64,000 nucleotides of DNA. Source: Tipula vernalis. Taxonomy: Eukaryota > Arthropoda > Insecta > Diptera > Tipulidae. The DNA is taken from contig OY282559.1 of the NCBI GenBank assembly GCA_958295665.1, forward strand, positions 270,518,347-270,582,346. Direction: 5' to 3'. Position numbers and translations under genes: made by a program. Position 1 is the stretch's first letter, and the number at the start of each line of letters is the position of its first letter. This document shows positions 1 through 10,956 of this stretch, piece after piece. The notes below the pieces were generated by a model. It did no database searches. It had not been told where the DNA came from and saw only the letters and a list, made by a program, of their open reading frames with translations.

Positions 1-83
1 AGGTCTACCCAAACTCAATGTTTATTGTTGCCGCCAGATATACAAAATAATGTTTTCAATTATTCACCATTGGTCAGAGGTTA

Positions 84-775
84 CACAGTTGAAAAAATAA
101 CTTTAATTTTTAATGCAAGCCTTGCAATACGACTTATGTAATGCGCTGCGTTAAAATGAATTTTAATGCAATTATGAAGATTTCTAAAGCAGTATTTGCA
201 TTAAAAAATATTTGTAATACAACTGTTCGCTAAAACAAGCGGACTTAAATGTATGTATGAATAATAAGATTATGCACGAGTTTTGCATTACTGGTATAAA
301 ATTCTCCAAATTAAACGTACTACATGACATATAAGCAGCTTAATAAATCTTTAATAATTTAGTTTTCCGGATTCGAATATATATATTATGTTTTAACGTA
401 AGCTTTTCAGTTCTTGATTTATAAGTTATTATCTCTCTAAGATTTCGACCTTCAACCTCAAGGCACCAAAAAGAAAGAACAACCCTGAAAAAACAAAAAA
501 GAAAATCGCTAAAATTACGGAGCTTTTAATGCAACTTGCTTTAAAATTTAATACTTTTAAAATATTTTATTAATGTAGTATTTGATAAATTTTGATGCAG
601 TTGATTGACGGTTCTCCTACAATTTTCTTTATATTCTAATGGAATATTGCACTAAAATTTCATCTAATAGCTGTATTACAAGCTTTGTATCATTTTGTAA
701 TACAGCCTTGCACTGGACCTACTCGTACATATGTAATGCAATTTGTATTACATAAGCAATATTTTTTCAACTGTG
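84..775. mobile_element. Non-autonomous CACTA-like MITE
   Basis: Inverted termini of about 16 bp start CACAGTTGAAAAAAT at 84 and end with the complement at 775. They are flanked by TA on both sides (82-83 and 776-777). Motifs such as GTAATGCA and TTGCATTAC recur in both orientations near the ends, as in subterminal regions of CACTA (EnSpm) elements. No coding capacity is seen. The CACAGT start and TA duplication resemble those of the coding CACTA at 5935-11879, so that family may have supplied transposase; this is inference. Confidence 0.6.
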
Positions 776-1008
776 TATGTTTTATGGAATCGGTTGCCGG
801 TTGAAGTTAGATGTGTAAGCTCAATTAGTGTTTTTAAAAAACTTGTTTTTCATTATATAAAAATAAATAACTTAGATTAATTTGTGTACAAATATTTAAT
901 TACTAGCTTGTATGAAATTTTTAACGTTTGATAAATACTTATATTGTAAGGAGGAGTGGCAAAGCCATGAGCTTATGCCCTTTTTAATATAAATAAATAA
1001 ATGAAACT

Positions 1009-1545
1009 TTAATATCTCAATTTCATGTCACCAGTAGATACCAAACCGCAAGGCTTCATATTAAACGCCGCGAAGGCACCAATTAACCGCCGCCCCGATA
1101 ACATTTCTCCTGGAATATCTTCGACAACATATCTCTCACCAAGTAAAACGTGAGTAACCATATATGGTCCCTTAAATTTTGGCAACAATTTATGGTTAAT
1201 ACCGGGTTCCGTTATCGTATTTTCAATGAAAACGTAATCGCCTTCCTTATATTTAAACGCATCAATTCGTTTTTTATCAAAATAAATTTTATATTTTTCC
1301 TGATTCGATACAATATTTTTCACTATGTCGTTTCTAATTGCATTAATATCTCTAATATTTTCTTCATTTTGAGATTCAATAAATAAATCAAGTGCATTGT
1401 ATTTCTTAACTTGATTGACACCGAAAAGCGCAATGCTTGGCGTAGTCGCTATTGTGCGATTGAAGGTTTTATTAATTACAAACTCAGTATCGCTAAGTAC
1501 TGAATCCCATTTATTATAATTATTATCAAGATGGAAAGTCTTCAT
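1009..1545 (-). pseudogene. Ty3/Gypsy integrase C-terminal fragment
   Basis: A 178-codon minus-strand frame matches the end of a Gypsy-type integrase. Its N-terminal part resembles the last stretch of the catalytic core (TPSIALFG). A basic helix follows (QEKYKIYFDKKR), then a small C-terminal domain with YKEGDYVFIE, LPKFKGPYMV and RYVVEDIPG. This is the usual order in Mdg3/Blastopia/Micropia-like elements. The catalytic D, D and E residues are absent. Upstream sequence (1546-1760) is AT-rich with no continuing frame, so this is a truncated relic. It may be from the same family as the gag-pro relic at 52018-53330, but they are not contiguous here. Confidence 0.6.
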
Positions 1546-1619
1546 TCACTAGTTTATCACTGATTTTATTTTATGTAAACACATACATACATAAATTAAT
1601 TTACATAAACATTAATTAA

Positions 1620-1754
1620 TTAAAATAATTAACAACTTTCTTTTTGTGATACACAATTTTTATTATTTTTAAATATTAAGACCGGTTTCGGACCTTCTTC
1701 CTTCTTCAGTTCTTGTTCTAATTATTGTTTTTGCTTTTTATATAAGCGACATCT
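1620..1754 (-). pseudogene. 3' end of a Penelope-like element (distal piece)
   Basis: Read on the minus strand, the PLE C-terminal sequence at 4316-4500 runs up to the foldback element and appears to resume here beyond it. It ends in a charged tail (EEGRRSETGL-like) followed by AT-rich 3' sequence. The link rests on the 8-bp duplication that flanks the intervening foldback. Short and low-complexity, so the assignment is tentative. Confidence 0.35.
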
Positions 1755-2649
1755 TGTTTTGGATGAGTGTGAGGTTTATGCTAAAAAAAAATAACAAAAA
1801 ATTACACTGTTAAACTAGATATTTTCCAATTGGAATTTAAGTTATATAAAAATTTAAATTTTTTGGAATTTTGGATTTTTCGTACCACCAAACAGGTTCT
1901 TTTCATCAGGAAACAGGTTCTTTTCATCGTTTTCAGATAGCTGGACCATCTGTTTATCTCGTTAACCAAAACATCCAATTGTGTTGAACATTACTACAAT
2001 TCAGATAATTTAAAATTTGACTGATTTTTAAAGGTTTAAATAATTATTTAGCGTCCATCCTGGAAATGTCCCAAAGGTCCCACACATTTCTTAGAATAGG
2101 TAAGCCATATAGCGGTCAATGTCACCAAGCCGATCCAATTATAATGAACTATAATATATTTCACAGTTATTGGAATTTTTAATAATTTTCCATTAATTAA
2201 AAGTTTTATATCGACGACCGCAGAGATGTCCACAAGGTCTTGCCTATATTTTTGGATAACTTGACCATATACCAGTCTACGTGGTCAATCTTATGCAATT
2301 GTGATGAACTATACTATACTTTACAAAATTTCGAATTTTTAATAATTTTGATAGTTTTAAAGATGTTTACCGGATCTGTTTCATATTTTAGGATAACTTG
2401 GCCTTATAACATATATCTCTGCGATCGGAGATACAAGCATTATAAAAACCATTAAAATTATTAAAAATTCTAAATTCTGTGAAGTATAGTATAGTTCATC
2501 ACAATTGGATAAGGTTGACCACGTAGACTGGCACATGGCCAAGTTATCCGAACAAATATGCAAGACCTTGTGGACATCTCTGCGGTCGTCGATATAAAAC
2601 TTTTAAAATAATGGAAAATTATTAAAAATTCCAAAAACTGTGAAATATA

Positions 2650-3907
2650 CAGTCAGTCAAGTAAGAGCGTGGTCGGGTTAATTTATAAAAAAATTTATTT
2701 GGTGAAACTTTCATATTTATAAATATATTGTACACATTACAAACGATGATGCAATTCGGTTAATATTGTGTCCAGTCACCATCGGCGTCGATAATTGCCT
2801 GACATCTCCGAGGCATGCTTTCTACTAATTTGACGGCGTATTCTAGTGGCAACGATCTCCAGATCGCAAGATAGCTGCTTCAAAGTGTGTGTGCGTCTTC
2901 CACGAAGTTTCTGTTTAATATATGCCCACACATTTTCAATAGGGTTTGCATCAGGCGACTGCGACGGCCAATCCAATGTAACGATGCCAGATTGAGTCTT
3001 CCACTCAGTACAGAGCTTGCTGAGGTGTTTAGGATCGTTGTCCTCTTGCAGAATCCAATCTTCATTTTTGCTGATGAACCAACGTTTGGCAGATGGCAGT
3101 AAAGCCTTTTTGCAGATTTTAATCATTTTTTCGGCATTTAGGTTGTCGGTAAAGAGGTACAAAGTGCCGAATCCCTGCTTTGAGAAGCAGCCCCAAAGAT
3201 GCACCTTTATTCCGTGTTTTACGGTCCGCTGAACAAGCCTATTGGTGGAAGTTGACCAGGCTCGCGTGAGGACACAACGTGCCCATACAGAACATTCATC
3301 AGTAAAAATGACATTTTCAAAATCTCTATCGATATTCTCATGCGCCCAAGCGAGTCGCTTTTTCACATGTTTTCCAGTCAACAGAGGCTTCTTCATTGTG
3401 TTGCGCCATTTCAGGTCATGAGTACGGAGATGGGTTCGGATAGTTTCGTAGGATATATCTAAACCTTTTGCCTTTAATTTTGCTTGTCCTTGCCGCAGTG
3501 TTAAACCAGGATTCCGCGAAAACAGATTCACTATTCTTTTTTCATCTTTTTTGTCCACTTTCCCTATCGAGCCACGTTCTGGTAAATCATCGACATTTTT
3601 AGCCACTTTATATCGCTGTACCAACTTATGTACAAATGCCTTCGACTTTCTCATATATTTAGCAGCCGCTGATTGCGACATTTTGGGACCTTTCGGGTGG
3701 TTGCAAAGGAACACAGCCTCGTAGCGCGACGCGTATTTAGCACTCATGGCGCTTAACGTGATTCTCTTTCAAAAGATCAACGACAACTGAATCTTTGTTG
3801 ACAATGCATCAAGGACAAAGCTTCCCTCTATCGGCTCGCAAAGGAATTAGAGCGAAATCTTTCATTACCTGTCGGTAATGACGACCACGCTCTTACTTGA
3901 CTGACTG
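2650..3907 (-). mobile_element. Tc1-like DNA transposon, 1258 bp
   Basis: Terminal inverted repeats of about 27 bp begin CAGTCAGTCAAGTAAGAGCG at 2650; the complement ends at 3907. TA duplications sit at 2648-2649 and 3908-3909. Comparison with the opposite palindrome arm (near 2150) shows the uninterrupted site with a single TA, so the insertion is precise and postdates the foldback. It carries one minus-strand transposase gene. Confidence 0.93.
2776..3747 (-). pseudogene. Tc1-family DD34E transposase, C-terminal frameshift
   Basis: The 323-codon frame encodes a Tc1/mariner transposase that would bind its TIRs and cut and paste the element at TA sites. Residues about 1-110 form two helix-turn-helix units (paired-like; SQSAAAKYMRKSKAFVHKLV and the ISYETIRTHL region). 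The catalytic core shows the first Asp in IFTDECS, the second in DNDPKH and the Glu in PIENVW, with 34 residues between the last two: a DD34E triad, all present. The last 30 or so residues do not look like the family. From about 2870-2880 downward another frame instead encodes the usual Tc1 ending (MPRRCQAIIDADGDW-like, then a stop). A net one-base shift near codon 290 has therefore replaced the natural C-terminus. Family length is about 340 residues. Activity is doubtful. Confidence 0.88.
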
Positions 3908-4315
3908 TATTATAGTTCATTATATTTATAATTGGATCGGCTTTGTGACATTGACCGCTATATGGCTTAGCTATTCTAAGAAATGTGCGGGATCTTCGGG
4001 ACATTTCCAGGATCGACGCTAAATAATTATTTGAACCATCAAAATTTAGTCAACTTTTATATTATCTGAATTATAGTAATGTTGAACAAAATTAGATGCT
4101 TTTGCTTAACGAGATAAACAGATGGTCCAGCTATCTGAAAACGATGAAAAGAACCTGTTTCCTGATGAAAAGAATCTGTTTGGTGGTACGAAAAATCCAA
4201 AATTACAAAAAATTTAAATTTTCATATAATTTAAATTCCAATTGGAAAATAGCTGATTTAACAGTGTAATTTTTTGTTATTTTTTTTAGCATAAACTTCA
4301 CACTCATTGTTTTGG

Positions 4316-4500
4316 ATGGTTAAATCAAAAATTTTATTCGTTTTCGAATTAATTTTGCTGTTTACCATGAGTGGATCATTCTTTCGTCTGTATATTTCAT
4401 ATTCCTCAATTGTGTCCATTTTGATGCAATTATGAAGTCTTTGAAGAATGTGTAAATTTGTTTCAAAATCCGTGTATGTATGTATGTTTCTCGGTCAATA
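4316..4500 (-). pseudogene. Penelope-like element, endonuclease C-terminal part
   Basis: On the minus strand the frame reads HTYTDFETNLHILQRLHN, then KMDTIEEYEIYRRK. This matches the region after the GIY-YIG core in Penelope-like elements, where a conserved Glu lies in a segment of the type LEELEIYK. It is cut at the lower end by the foldback element (4307). At the upper end it would directly follow the GIY-YIG fragment at 14640-14845, about 10 kb away. I infer that the two were one gene before the foldback/CACTA cluster inserted. Confidence 0.55.
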
Positions 4501-4559
4501 AACGTTGTGCAAAATTTGAATTACAGTTTGTGGTTTTATGGGTATTGTTGGCTTCGTGG

Positions 4560-5545
4560 ATATGCTAGAGATCGAATTTAAATACTACACAGAATGTATT
4601 AACATTCCTTCCTTATATTCAAAAATGGACGAATATTCATATAACGAAATTGAAAAAACACAAAATACAAAAAAATTTGTATTATGAATTTACCTATTCG
4701 CAACGTGACAAATTTGGAATTTCATTATACTGAATGTTCTTATTTGAGCTTCGCGTTTGTATTTTTATATAAATACAGTATTTCGTTTTTTCTATTCTTG
4801 TACATATTTTGTATACATGTGTAGACCAAAATTTAAATACTTTACAGAATGAATTAACAATCCACATACTCAAAAATTTTATTCGCAACGTGATGAATTT
4901 GGAATTTTTCGATTCATGAATTTCAAAATCCAAAGCACAGCATAAAGTGCGACCTCCATCAATATTTTTTTTTTTTTAGGGTGGGTGTTCGTTGCCCAGA
5001 GCACTGCGGCCATTGAGGCCTATTGTGCATTCCTAGAGATTTCCTTACGTGAGATATAGGTGTCTATATCCCCGATAAACGCCGCTACCTGAAGCATATC
5101 CAGTGGGTCGGCGTTAGGCCACTGGATTATGTGGATGATACATCGCATGTGAATAGTAGGTGGGGGTTATAGATGTGTCCATGAAAAATCCCTTTTGCAT
5201 CCCGCCCCTGTCGGGATTCGAACCCGGTACCTCCCGATCCAAGCGCTGCAGCTTTAACCACTGCGCCGTCTGGCCGGTCATTGATATCTTAGTTATTTAT
5301 CTCCATCGATATCTTAGTTTATTCTATGATTATCTTTAGATGAAATTCTGGAATATGGCTAATTATAATGGAACTTATCGTTTTCTTATATTTCTTAACG
5401 GAATTTAGTAGAATTTGACATTTGCGATGGAAATGGGATTCTAAAATTATTTTTTGGGTAAGTTATGGAATATGGCTAATTAGGGTGGAATTTGGATATT
5501 GATGAAATTTGAGACTTGCGATGGAAATGAGATTGTAACGACACT
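4560..5545 (-). repeat. Left arm of a large inverted repeat (foldback-like)
   Basis: This segment is the reverse complement of sequence within 13140-14640. The block TTCGCAACGTGATGAATTT near 4880 recurs inverted near 14190, and the GATATCTTAGTTATTTAT block at 5284-5301 recurs inverted near 14070. Toward the centre (5330-5545) it carries about two inverted units of the 108-bp repeat seen in the right arm. The outer part has an internal duplication of about 250 bp (near 4570-4725 and 4830-4900). A SINE lies within it. Confidence 0.75.
4964..5279 (-). mobile_element. tRNA-derived SINE
   Basis: Read on the minus strand, it starts near 5279 with a tRNA-like head. An A box (GCGCAGTGGTTAA) lies at about 5255-5268 and a B box (GGTTCGAATCC) at 5214-5224, the spacing expected for a pol III promoter. 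A body of about 230 bp follows, ending in an A-tract (plus-strand T run at 4965-4977). Flanks CATCAATAT and CATTGATAT could be a diverged target duplication. The matching site in the opposite arm (near 14070-14100) lacks the insert, supporting mobility. Confidence 0.82.
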
Positions 5546-5932
5546 CCGGTGTGCTTGTGTTTGGCGGTATCACAAATGTTAATCCAGAGTGATACCGACC
5601 ATTTAAACACCAAGCCACATCAAAATGTCCTTAAAGAATCTCCGAACAGAGGCTGTGGATCGCAGCATTAGTATTTGACTAAAGCTCAGGGTATGGGGTG
5701 GGAATGTATGCAAAAGAAAACAAAATGGAAAAAGGAAAAATTTAACAATTAAAAGTGAGTAGATCACACATACGGCCCGGAACAACCTGATCATAGTTGC
5801 TGTCTGAATTTCACCCCCATATTCAAAATAAAACGAAATTAGTGAAGGAAATGAACTACGAAACTAGAATGCTGAAATAAATTGGTATTTAATAAAAAAA
5901 ATTGAATTTTGGTATTGACGCAAATACACATG
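5546..5932. other. Unassigned loop sequence of the foldback
   Basis: This is unique-looking sequence between the left arm and the CACTA left end, with slightly higher GC around 5550-5680. The only reading frame here is short and shows no family motif. It would pair with 11882-13139 as the loop of the large inverted-repeat structure. Confidence 0.4.
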
Positions 5933-6449
5933 TACACAGTAAAAAATTTTCATTGAAAATTACGAGTTTTATCAAGTGGGCAAAATTTCCAAACTGTTTC
6001 ATGCAAAATCACATTTAAATTGAAAAATCAATTTCCATTGAAAATTAAGGGTTATAATCCATAAATTTGCCAACAAAATCTCGTACTACGTTAAATGAAA
6101 AAACATATAATTTTACGTGAATTTTTCAAATTTGCGAATAAGTTCTTACATTTTTTTACATTAATAAATAAGTAATTTTACATTCCTGCAGCATTCTTAC
6201 AAGTGAAAGATGGTAAACTTTTACGTGAATAATGTATTAAAAGATTAGGTTATTATATAATATTCAGTTTAATTTAGGGCACCATTTATGTATTTAAATT
6301 GGAATAGTTGTTTTAATAAAACAAAAGAGTTTATGTTACCTACTTCATTATGATAACTTTATTTATAAAATATCAGTTTATTTCAGTGTACGCAACATGC
6401 ATACTTTATACATATTAAAATACTTAATTCTAATACTTATATTTAAAAA

Positions 6450-8263
6450 CTAGTCATTCAAAACTTTTTTTAAAAAGTTGACGACTTTGGACTTAAAATG
6501 TATTTTTTGCTTTTTGGAACGAGAAAAATTTACATCTATATTAAGAAATATTTTTTGCATAGCCTCCAACGACTGTGATAACTCCATGGGATATTGTATA
6601 TTAAAAGCATAGTACGCGGCAATCGAAAGAAGTACTGCAGTCTTGATACAACTACATCTGATATCAAGTTGGTGCATCTCAACATAAAAATAAATAGTTT
6701 TATTATTGTTGGGTTGATCTGTAATAGTCAAATGACTTTAATATAGTAAATATAATCATTAAATTGTAATAATATCTAATTACCGATTATAGCAAAGAAT
6801 GGTGTTGACGTAGGTATTTCTATTTCGTTTACTGACGTTCCATACTGAAATAAAATCAAGAATAAATTGTTTGGTGGGTAATGTAATTACTTACAGAGTA
6901 TTTCTTCACCAGTGAGTCTAAATTTTCTTTAAAATGCGTAGTGATAATCTTTAATAATCTTAGGTCTTCGTCCTCTTCATTTCCAAAAGCTGAATTTTTA
7001 ATTCTATTTCCAAATTCAAATTTTTCCGAAAATTCCATCTGCTTAAAAACAAGGTTTCCTGTATATCCATCATTTCATAAAAATGGCAAATTATAAAATT
7101 TTGTAATAATAAATGAGGCCAATATTCCTTTATCTCTGATATTGTGGGATTTTTGTTTAAAAATTTACGTTGCTGTGTAAACGTAGACTTAAAAATTTCC
7201 ATAATTTCTTTTTTAATGCATCGCTAGAAATTTCCCGACCGTAATTTTCCTTAAGCCATACTCGTTTAATGTTTCCTTCCTCATCTGATATTTGGTTGCT
7301 AGTACTAATTTTCTCAAAAAAATTTGCCACACCTTCTGACAAATTTACTTTTCTTTTTATAGATTTTGCAGGTGAGCGGTTTTGGGAAATTCTATTTAAA
7401 TAATTATTGTGGTTACACATCTTAGTTGCCAAAGTTATTGGTTCTATGCAAATAGGCTTTCCTTCTCCATCAAGTATTGCCAAACTAAGCGGATATATTT
7501 GTATTAAACGAGATGCAATTGTGCGAAACACTCTTTGAGGGATATATAATGATTTTCTTCGCATATCATTCACAACGCAATGTATAAAATCGTTATGTAA
7601 GTAATCCAAAAGTTGGCCTTGGTTAAGCAGATCCAGTATTTTATCCGAAATTTGGTTCGTAGGAAATTGATAATCGGAAAATAATTTTTCAGCTTGCTTT
7701 GTGCCAATACTCTCTCATTTTCCTGAAACATCGGAACTAATGGAAGTAACTCTACCACTTGACATTGAAATAGTTGTACTAAGAGGACTTTCAGGTGCCT
7801 CAAGTTCCGATGCAGTTGTTAAATCATTTGTGGTGATCCATGTAATTATATTATTGGAGTTTTCTGAATCATTGGGAATTTTTGCATCAGATACATAGCT
7901 TACTGAATTATTGGAAGTTGACGGTGGTGGTATCCAGTTTTCAGTTTGCTCTAAAATCTGAAAAACTTCATTTTTCTGGCCAAAATGTTCTAAAACTTCC
8001 ATATCCTCAACGTCGGTTCCGTCAGATTCTAGGACTAATTTAGATCCTAATAAGCCCGCAGCGTTTGCTAGAAGTGAAATAGTGGAAGATTTAGATAAAT
8101 ATTATAGTAAATACGAGTAGTTCAAAATTTGATTATTGTTATTAAAAGTTAATAACTTACCTTTCTTAATAAGAGATTCTATATTTTCTGTACACAAAAA
8201 AAAATTTTTTAATAGGCGTTCTCTATCCCAAATTTTAACAAATAGTCGAGGCTGCGAAGACAT
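6450..8263 (-). pseudogene. CIDE-N-domain protein of the CACTA element, 4 exons inferred, disrupted
   Basis: Exon 1 (8263-8161) starts MSSQPRLFVKIWDRERLLKN. A GTAAGT donor at 8160 and a TTCTAG acceptor at 8068 define a 93-base intron that keeps frame. Residues about 6-80 match CIDE-N domains: a KLVLESDGTDVEDMEVLEHF-type core, then VFQILEQTENWIPP. CIDE-N domains mediate homotypic interaction in the CIDE and DFF proteins. The second exon continues to about 6895 and breaks at three points: an in-frame TGA (7715-7717), a shift in an A-run near 7210, and another near 7040. Further introns fit at 6894-6845 (GTAAGT..CAG) and 6783-6719. The last exon (6718-6450) has a hydrophobic, conserved-looking end (ALEMQKIFLNID-like). 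The middle and C-terminal parts recall uncharacterised, probably transposon-derived proteins annotated in fish as SAMD3-like; this is from memory. No nuclease motif is seen. Role unknown. Confidence 0.65.
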
Positions 8264-8343
8264 AATACTGTTTATCTAAAATGAAATGTAATATAGATAA
8301 ATTATAATTAGTGTACCACCACAATTCAAGTCAAACGAACATA

Positions 8344-10956
8344 CTAGAAAAATGGTATCGCCGACTGTAATGTGACAAAAAATGTTGATCCATTTTTAAA
8401 TTGAACAAAAGGAAATGGAGAGGAAAGGTTATAAAAGGAAATGAAATTTAGTGATTCGTCCATGTCAATAATTTCAAAGAGGCCTAGCTTGTAATTGAAC
8501 ACTATTTTAAAAATATTTCCCAAATAAGCTACTTCAGAAACCATTTCGTCAGTTAAAATTGATTTTATTGTTAAACAAATAACAGTACCATCTATATTAT
8601 TGGTAATCGCCAGTGACTGACCAGCGAAATACTTTACGTTATTGTAAGTTAAACTATTTGTTTTATATACAAACGATTCTGGAACACGAATTGAAACGGT
8701 TGTAGGTTCTAACCGTATGAATTTTTTTTTTGAAATATCGTTACAAAATCGTTGCCCTACAAGAGTCGACTGCATCATTTGATGTCGTTCTGTAAACGTT
8801 TTTAACAAATTGATGTTGTTTCTCGATTTCGAAGCAATTTGTTTAAAGTATTGGTGTTTACTTTCAAATCGAAGAGTAGAAAATTTAATTAGAGGACCAA
8901 ACAATTTTATCAATTCTGGATAATGTTGTAAATAATGATGTTTAGGTCTAAGTGCCACATTTGGAAAGAGCAATACCCTCAATTCTAGATATCTATTAAT
9001 AAGACCATCTAAAATATGAACTTGGGCTAGGATAACAATATGTGACGATACAATTTGGGATATTTCTACAAGATGCAATACCATTTCTAAAACATTATCA
9101 TTAGTATCTTTGATCTTGTCTAGTAAAACTAAAGGTAATAATATAAGTAAATAGTAATTTTGCATGGCATGTCCAGTAAGCTTTTTATTATTATGTTTAA
9201 TTTCAGGGAAACTAACATTATATTTTAAACATTTTTGTATGCGGTCTAAATTAAGATTCAGGTAATCGAATGTGAACCAATGGTTATTTACAAAATAATG
9301 AAGTGCCAAACAAATATCAAATGCTATAATACCCTCATATAAATCGTGCGCTATACACGGAGGAAGACCAGGGTTGCTTACGTGGAAATATTGCAAAGTG
9401 TTAAAACATGAATTTTGCTTAATTCCATGAGCAGACTCCTGACATTTCAATAACTTAACATCATTGGTGTAAGAAACTTTAGATCTTAACTCCCTTCTTA
9501 TGCGAAAATTTGCTTTAAAATTTTTCAAACTTAAATGGCAAAATCTACAAAAATATTCTGAGGAACTAAAATTTTCCAAAAATCCTCCTATTTGGTGAGC
9601 TCCTAAATTATCTGCACAAAATGCAATGATTTAACCTTTTGTATTTCCAATCTCTTCATCCAACATAATTCCGTCCGATTCTAGCTTTTTTAAATCTAAT
9701 AATAACTTTTCACAAATTTTAGTCAATCCAAATGTTTTCACGTGGGATTCTGTACACAGTAAAGCTAGCATGATATTACTAATTTTTGATCTATTATGAG
9801 TATGCAAATTTCCAACAATGAAATAAATCGCTAGCACCTTGTGTTTAGATTTAGCTGATCCTAATGGGTTGCAAACCTCGAAGGCATCTGCATAAAATAT
9901 AAGCTCGATCCGTTTTTGTTTATAAAAAAAGTTACTGCTTTTATATAAAAACCCATCAGTATAATCACAAAATTTTGAAAAATTAGTTTTTTGAATTAAT
10001 TTGAACTGTAATAAAATTTGTGGATCTGTAAATAATTGTTTTAAAGTGTCGTTTATAGGAATATAATAGTAAAAACACGATTTGTGATAATTATTCACAC
10101 CCAAGAAAATTTTGTGAGGTTTGACGTACGACTCAGATGTGAATTTTTGTTTTCGTTTATAGCTCGATAACGAAGTGTTGGAAATTAAACTAATCTGCGG
10201 AATTATAGAAGTTAAAAGTTCACTTTTTAGACCGCTTTGCGCATCATGCTTACTGAAAATATTTTCTACGGATTCAGTAATATTTGTTTCCAGTAAATTT
10301 GAGCAATGTGCTAAATTATCCGCGATTATTGTTATTATTCGCTCGGGTATATTATGATCACTCTTTAATCTAATTAGCAAATTTTCTGTTACATTTCTAA
10401 TATCGACCATTTTGGATGGCCGGTCTTGGCATATAGCAGATGATGTTAGGATGTTTTCGGGTAAGCGTTTATTATTTTGGTTGGAACAAAAGTTTTGGGT
10501 TTGTAAAAGAAGATCATCTTGTTCTGCTTTATTATTGGACTTTTTGTTGAACAACAACTTTATTTTATGGAAACTATTAATATGGTTTCTAAACGTTTTT
10601 TCATTTTTAAATATTTTTACACACGCGCCAATTGGACAATTAATTTTCGGCATTTGAGAAGTACGCATATGTTTTAATAAATGTTGCAGCATTTCTTCTA
10701 TTATTAAAGATTTAAATGAGCAGTTGCTTATATGACATTCTAAGCAATTAGTATTTTGTATTAATTTTTTTCTAATTTTTCGATGGTTTCTGTAGTAGTG
10801 AGTAGAAAAACCAATAAATTTAGAGTAAACTCGATTACAATTACTAAGCATGCACCGAAACACTACATTACACTCATTTTTATGGGATCTTAGATGGGAT
10901 ACATATTTTTCTTCATCAGCGCATGATGTACCACAATTGTCGCAAACATACACCAT
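8344..10956 (-). pseudogene. C2H2 zinc-finger, CACTA-type putative transposase, one in-frame stop
   Basis: Two frames, 10956-9631 and 9579-8344, are in the same phase. They are separated only by one TAA (9631-9633) and 17 further sense codons, so this was one protein of about 870 residues. Residues 1-140 hold about four C2H2 fingers: CDNCG..HLRSH, CMLSNC..HYYRNH, CHISNC..HLLKH and CPIGAC..HINSFH. These probably bind DNA at the element's subterminal repeats. The second half carries a CRFC motif, then PPCIAHDLYEGIIAFD and a WFTFDYLNLNLDRI segment. It recalls uncharacterised arthropod and fish proteins that I associate with EnSpm elements. I cannot point to a proven DDE triad. The gene ends 80 bp upstream of the CIDE-N gene on the same strand. 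Confidence 0.65.

Larger units (their letters stand above)
1763..4307. mobile_element. Palindromic foldback element, interrupted by Tc1
   Basis: The left arm (about 1763-2395) and right arm (about 2415-4307, after removing the Tc1 insert) are near-complete reverse complements. Both arms carry the same blocks, for example the CAGATGGTCC-containing stretch near 1945 and its complement near 4118. The element is flanked by an 8-bp direct repeat TGTTTTGG (1755-1762 and 4308-4315; a 9-bp reading TTGTTTTGG is also possible). Without Tc1 it is about 1285 bp. It has no credible protein; its short frames are arm shadows. The TSD length suggests a hAT-, P- or MULE-mobilised non-autonomous element. Confidence 0.85.

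Noticed and set aside
2240..2563. Paired frames on opposite strands near the palindrome centre
   Set aside because: They are mirror images produced by the inverted arms.
5205..5280. A tRNA gene on the minus strand
   Set aside because: A and B boxes are present, but the sequence runs into a SINE body with an A-tail, and cloverleaf stems are imperfect.
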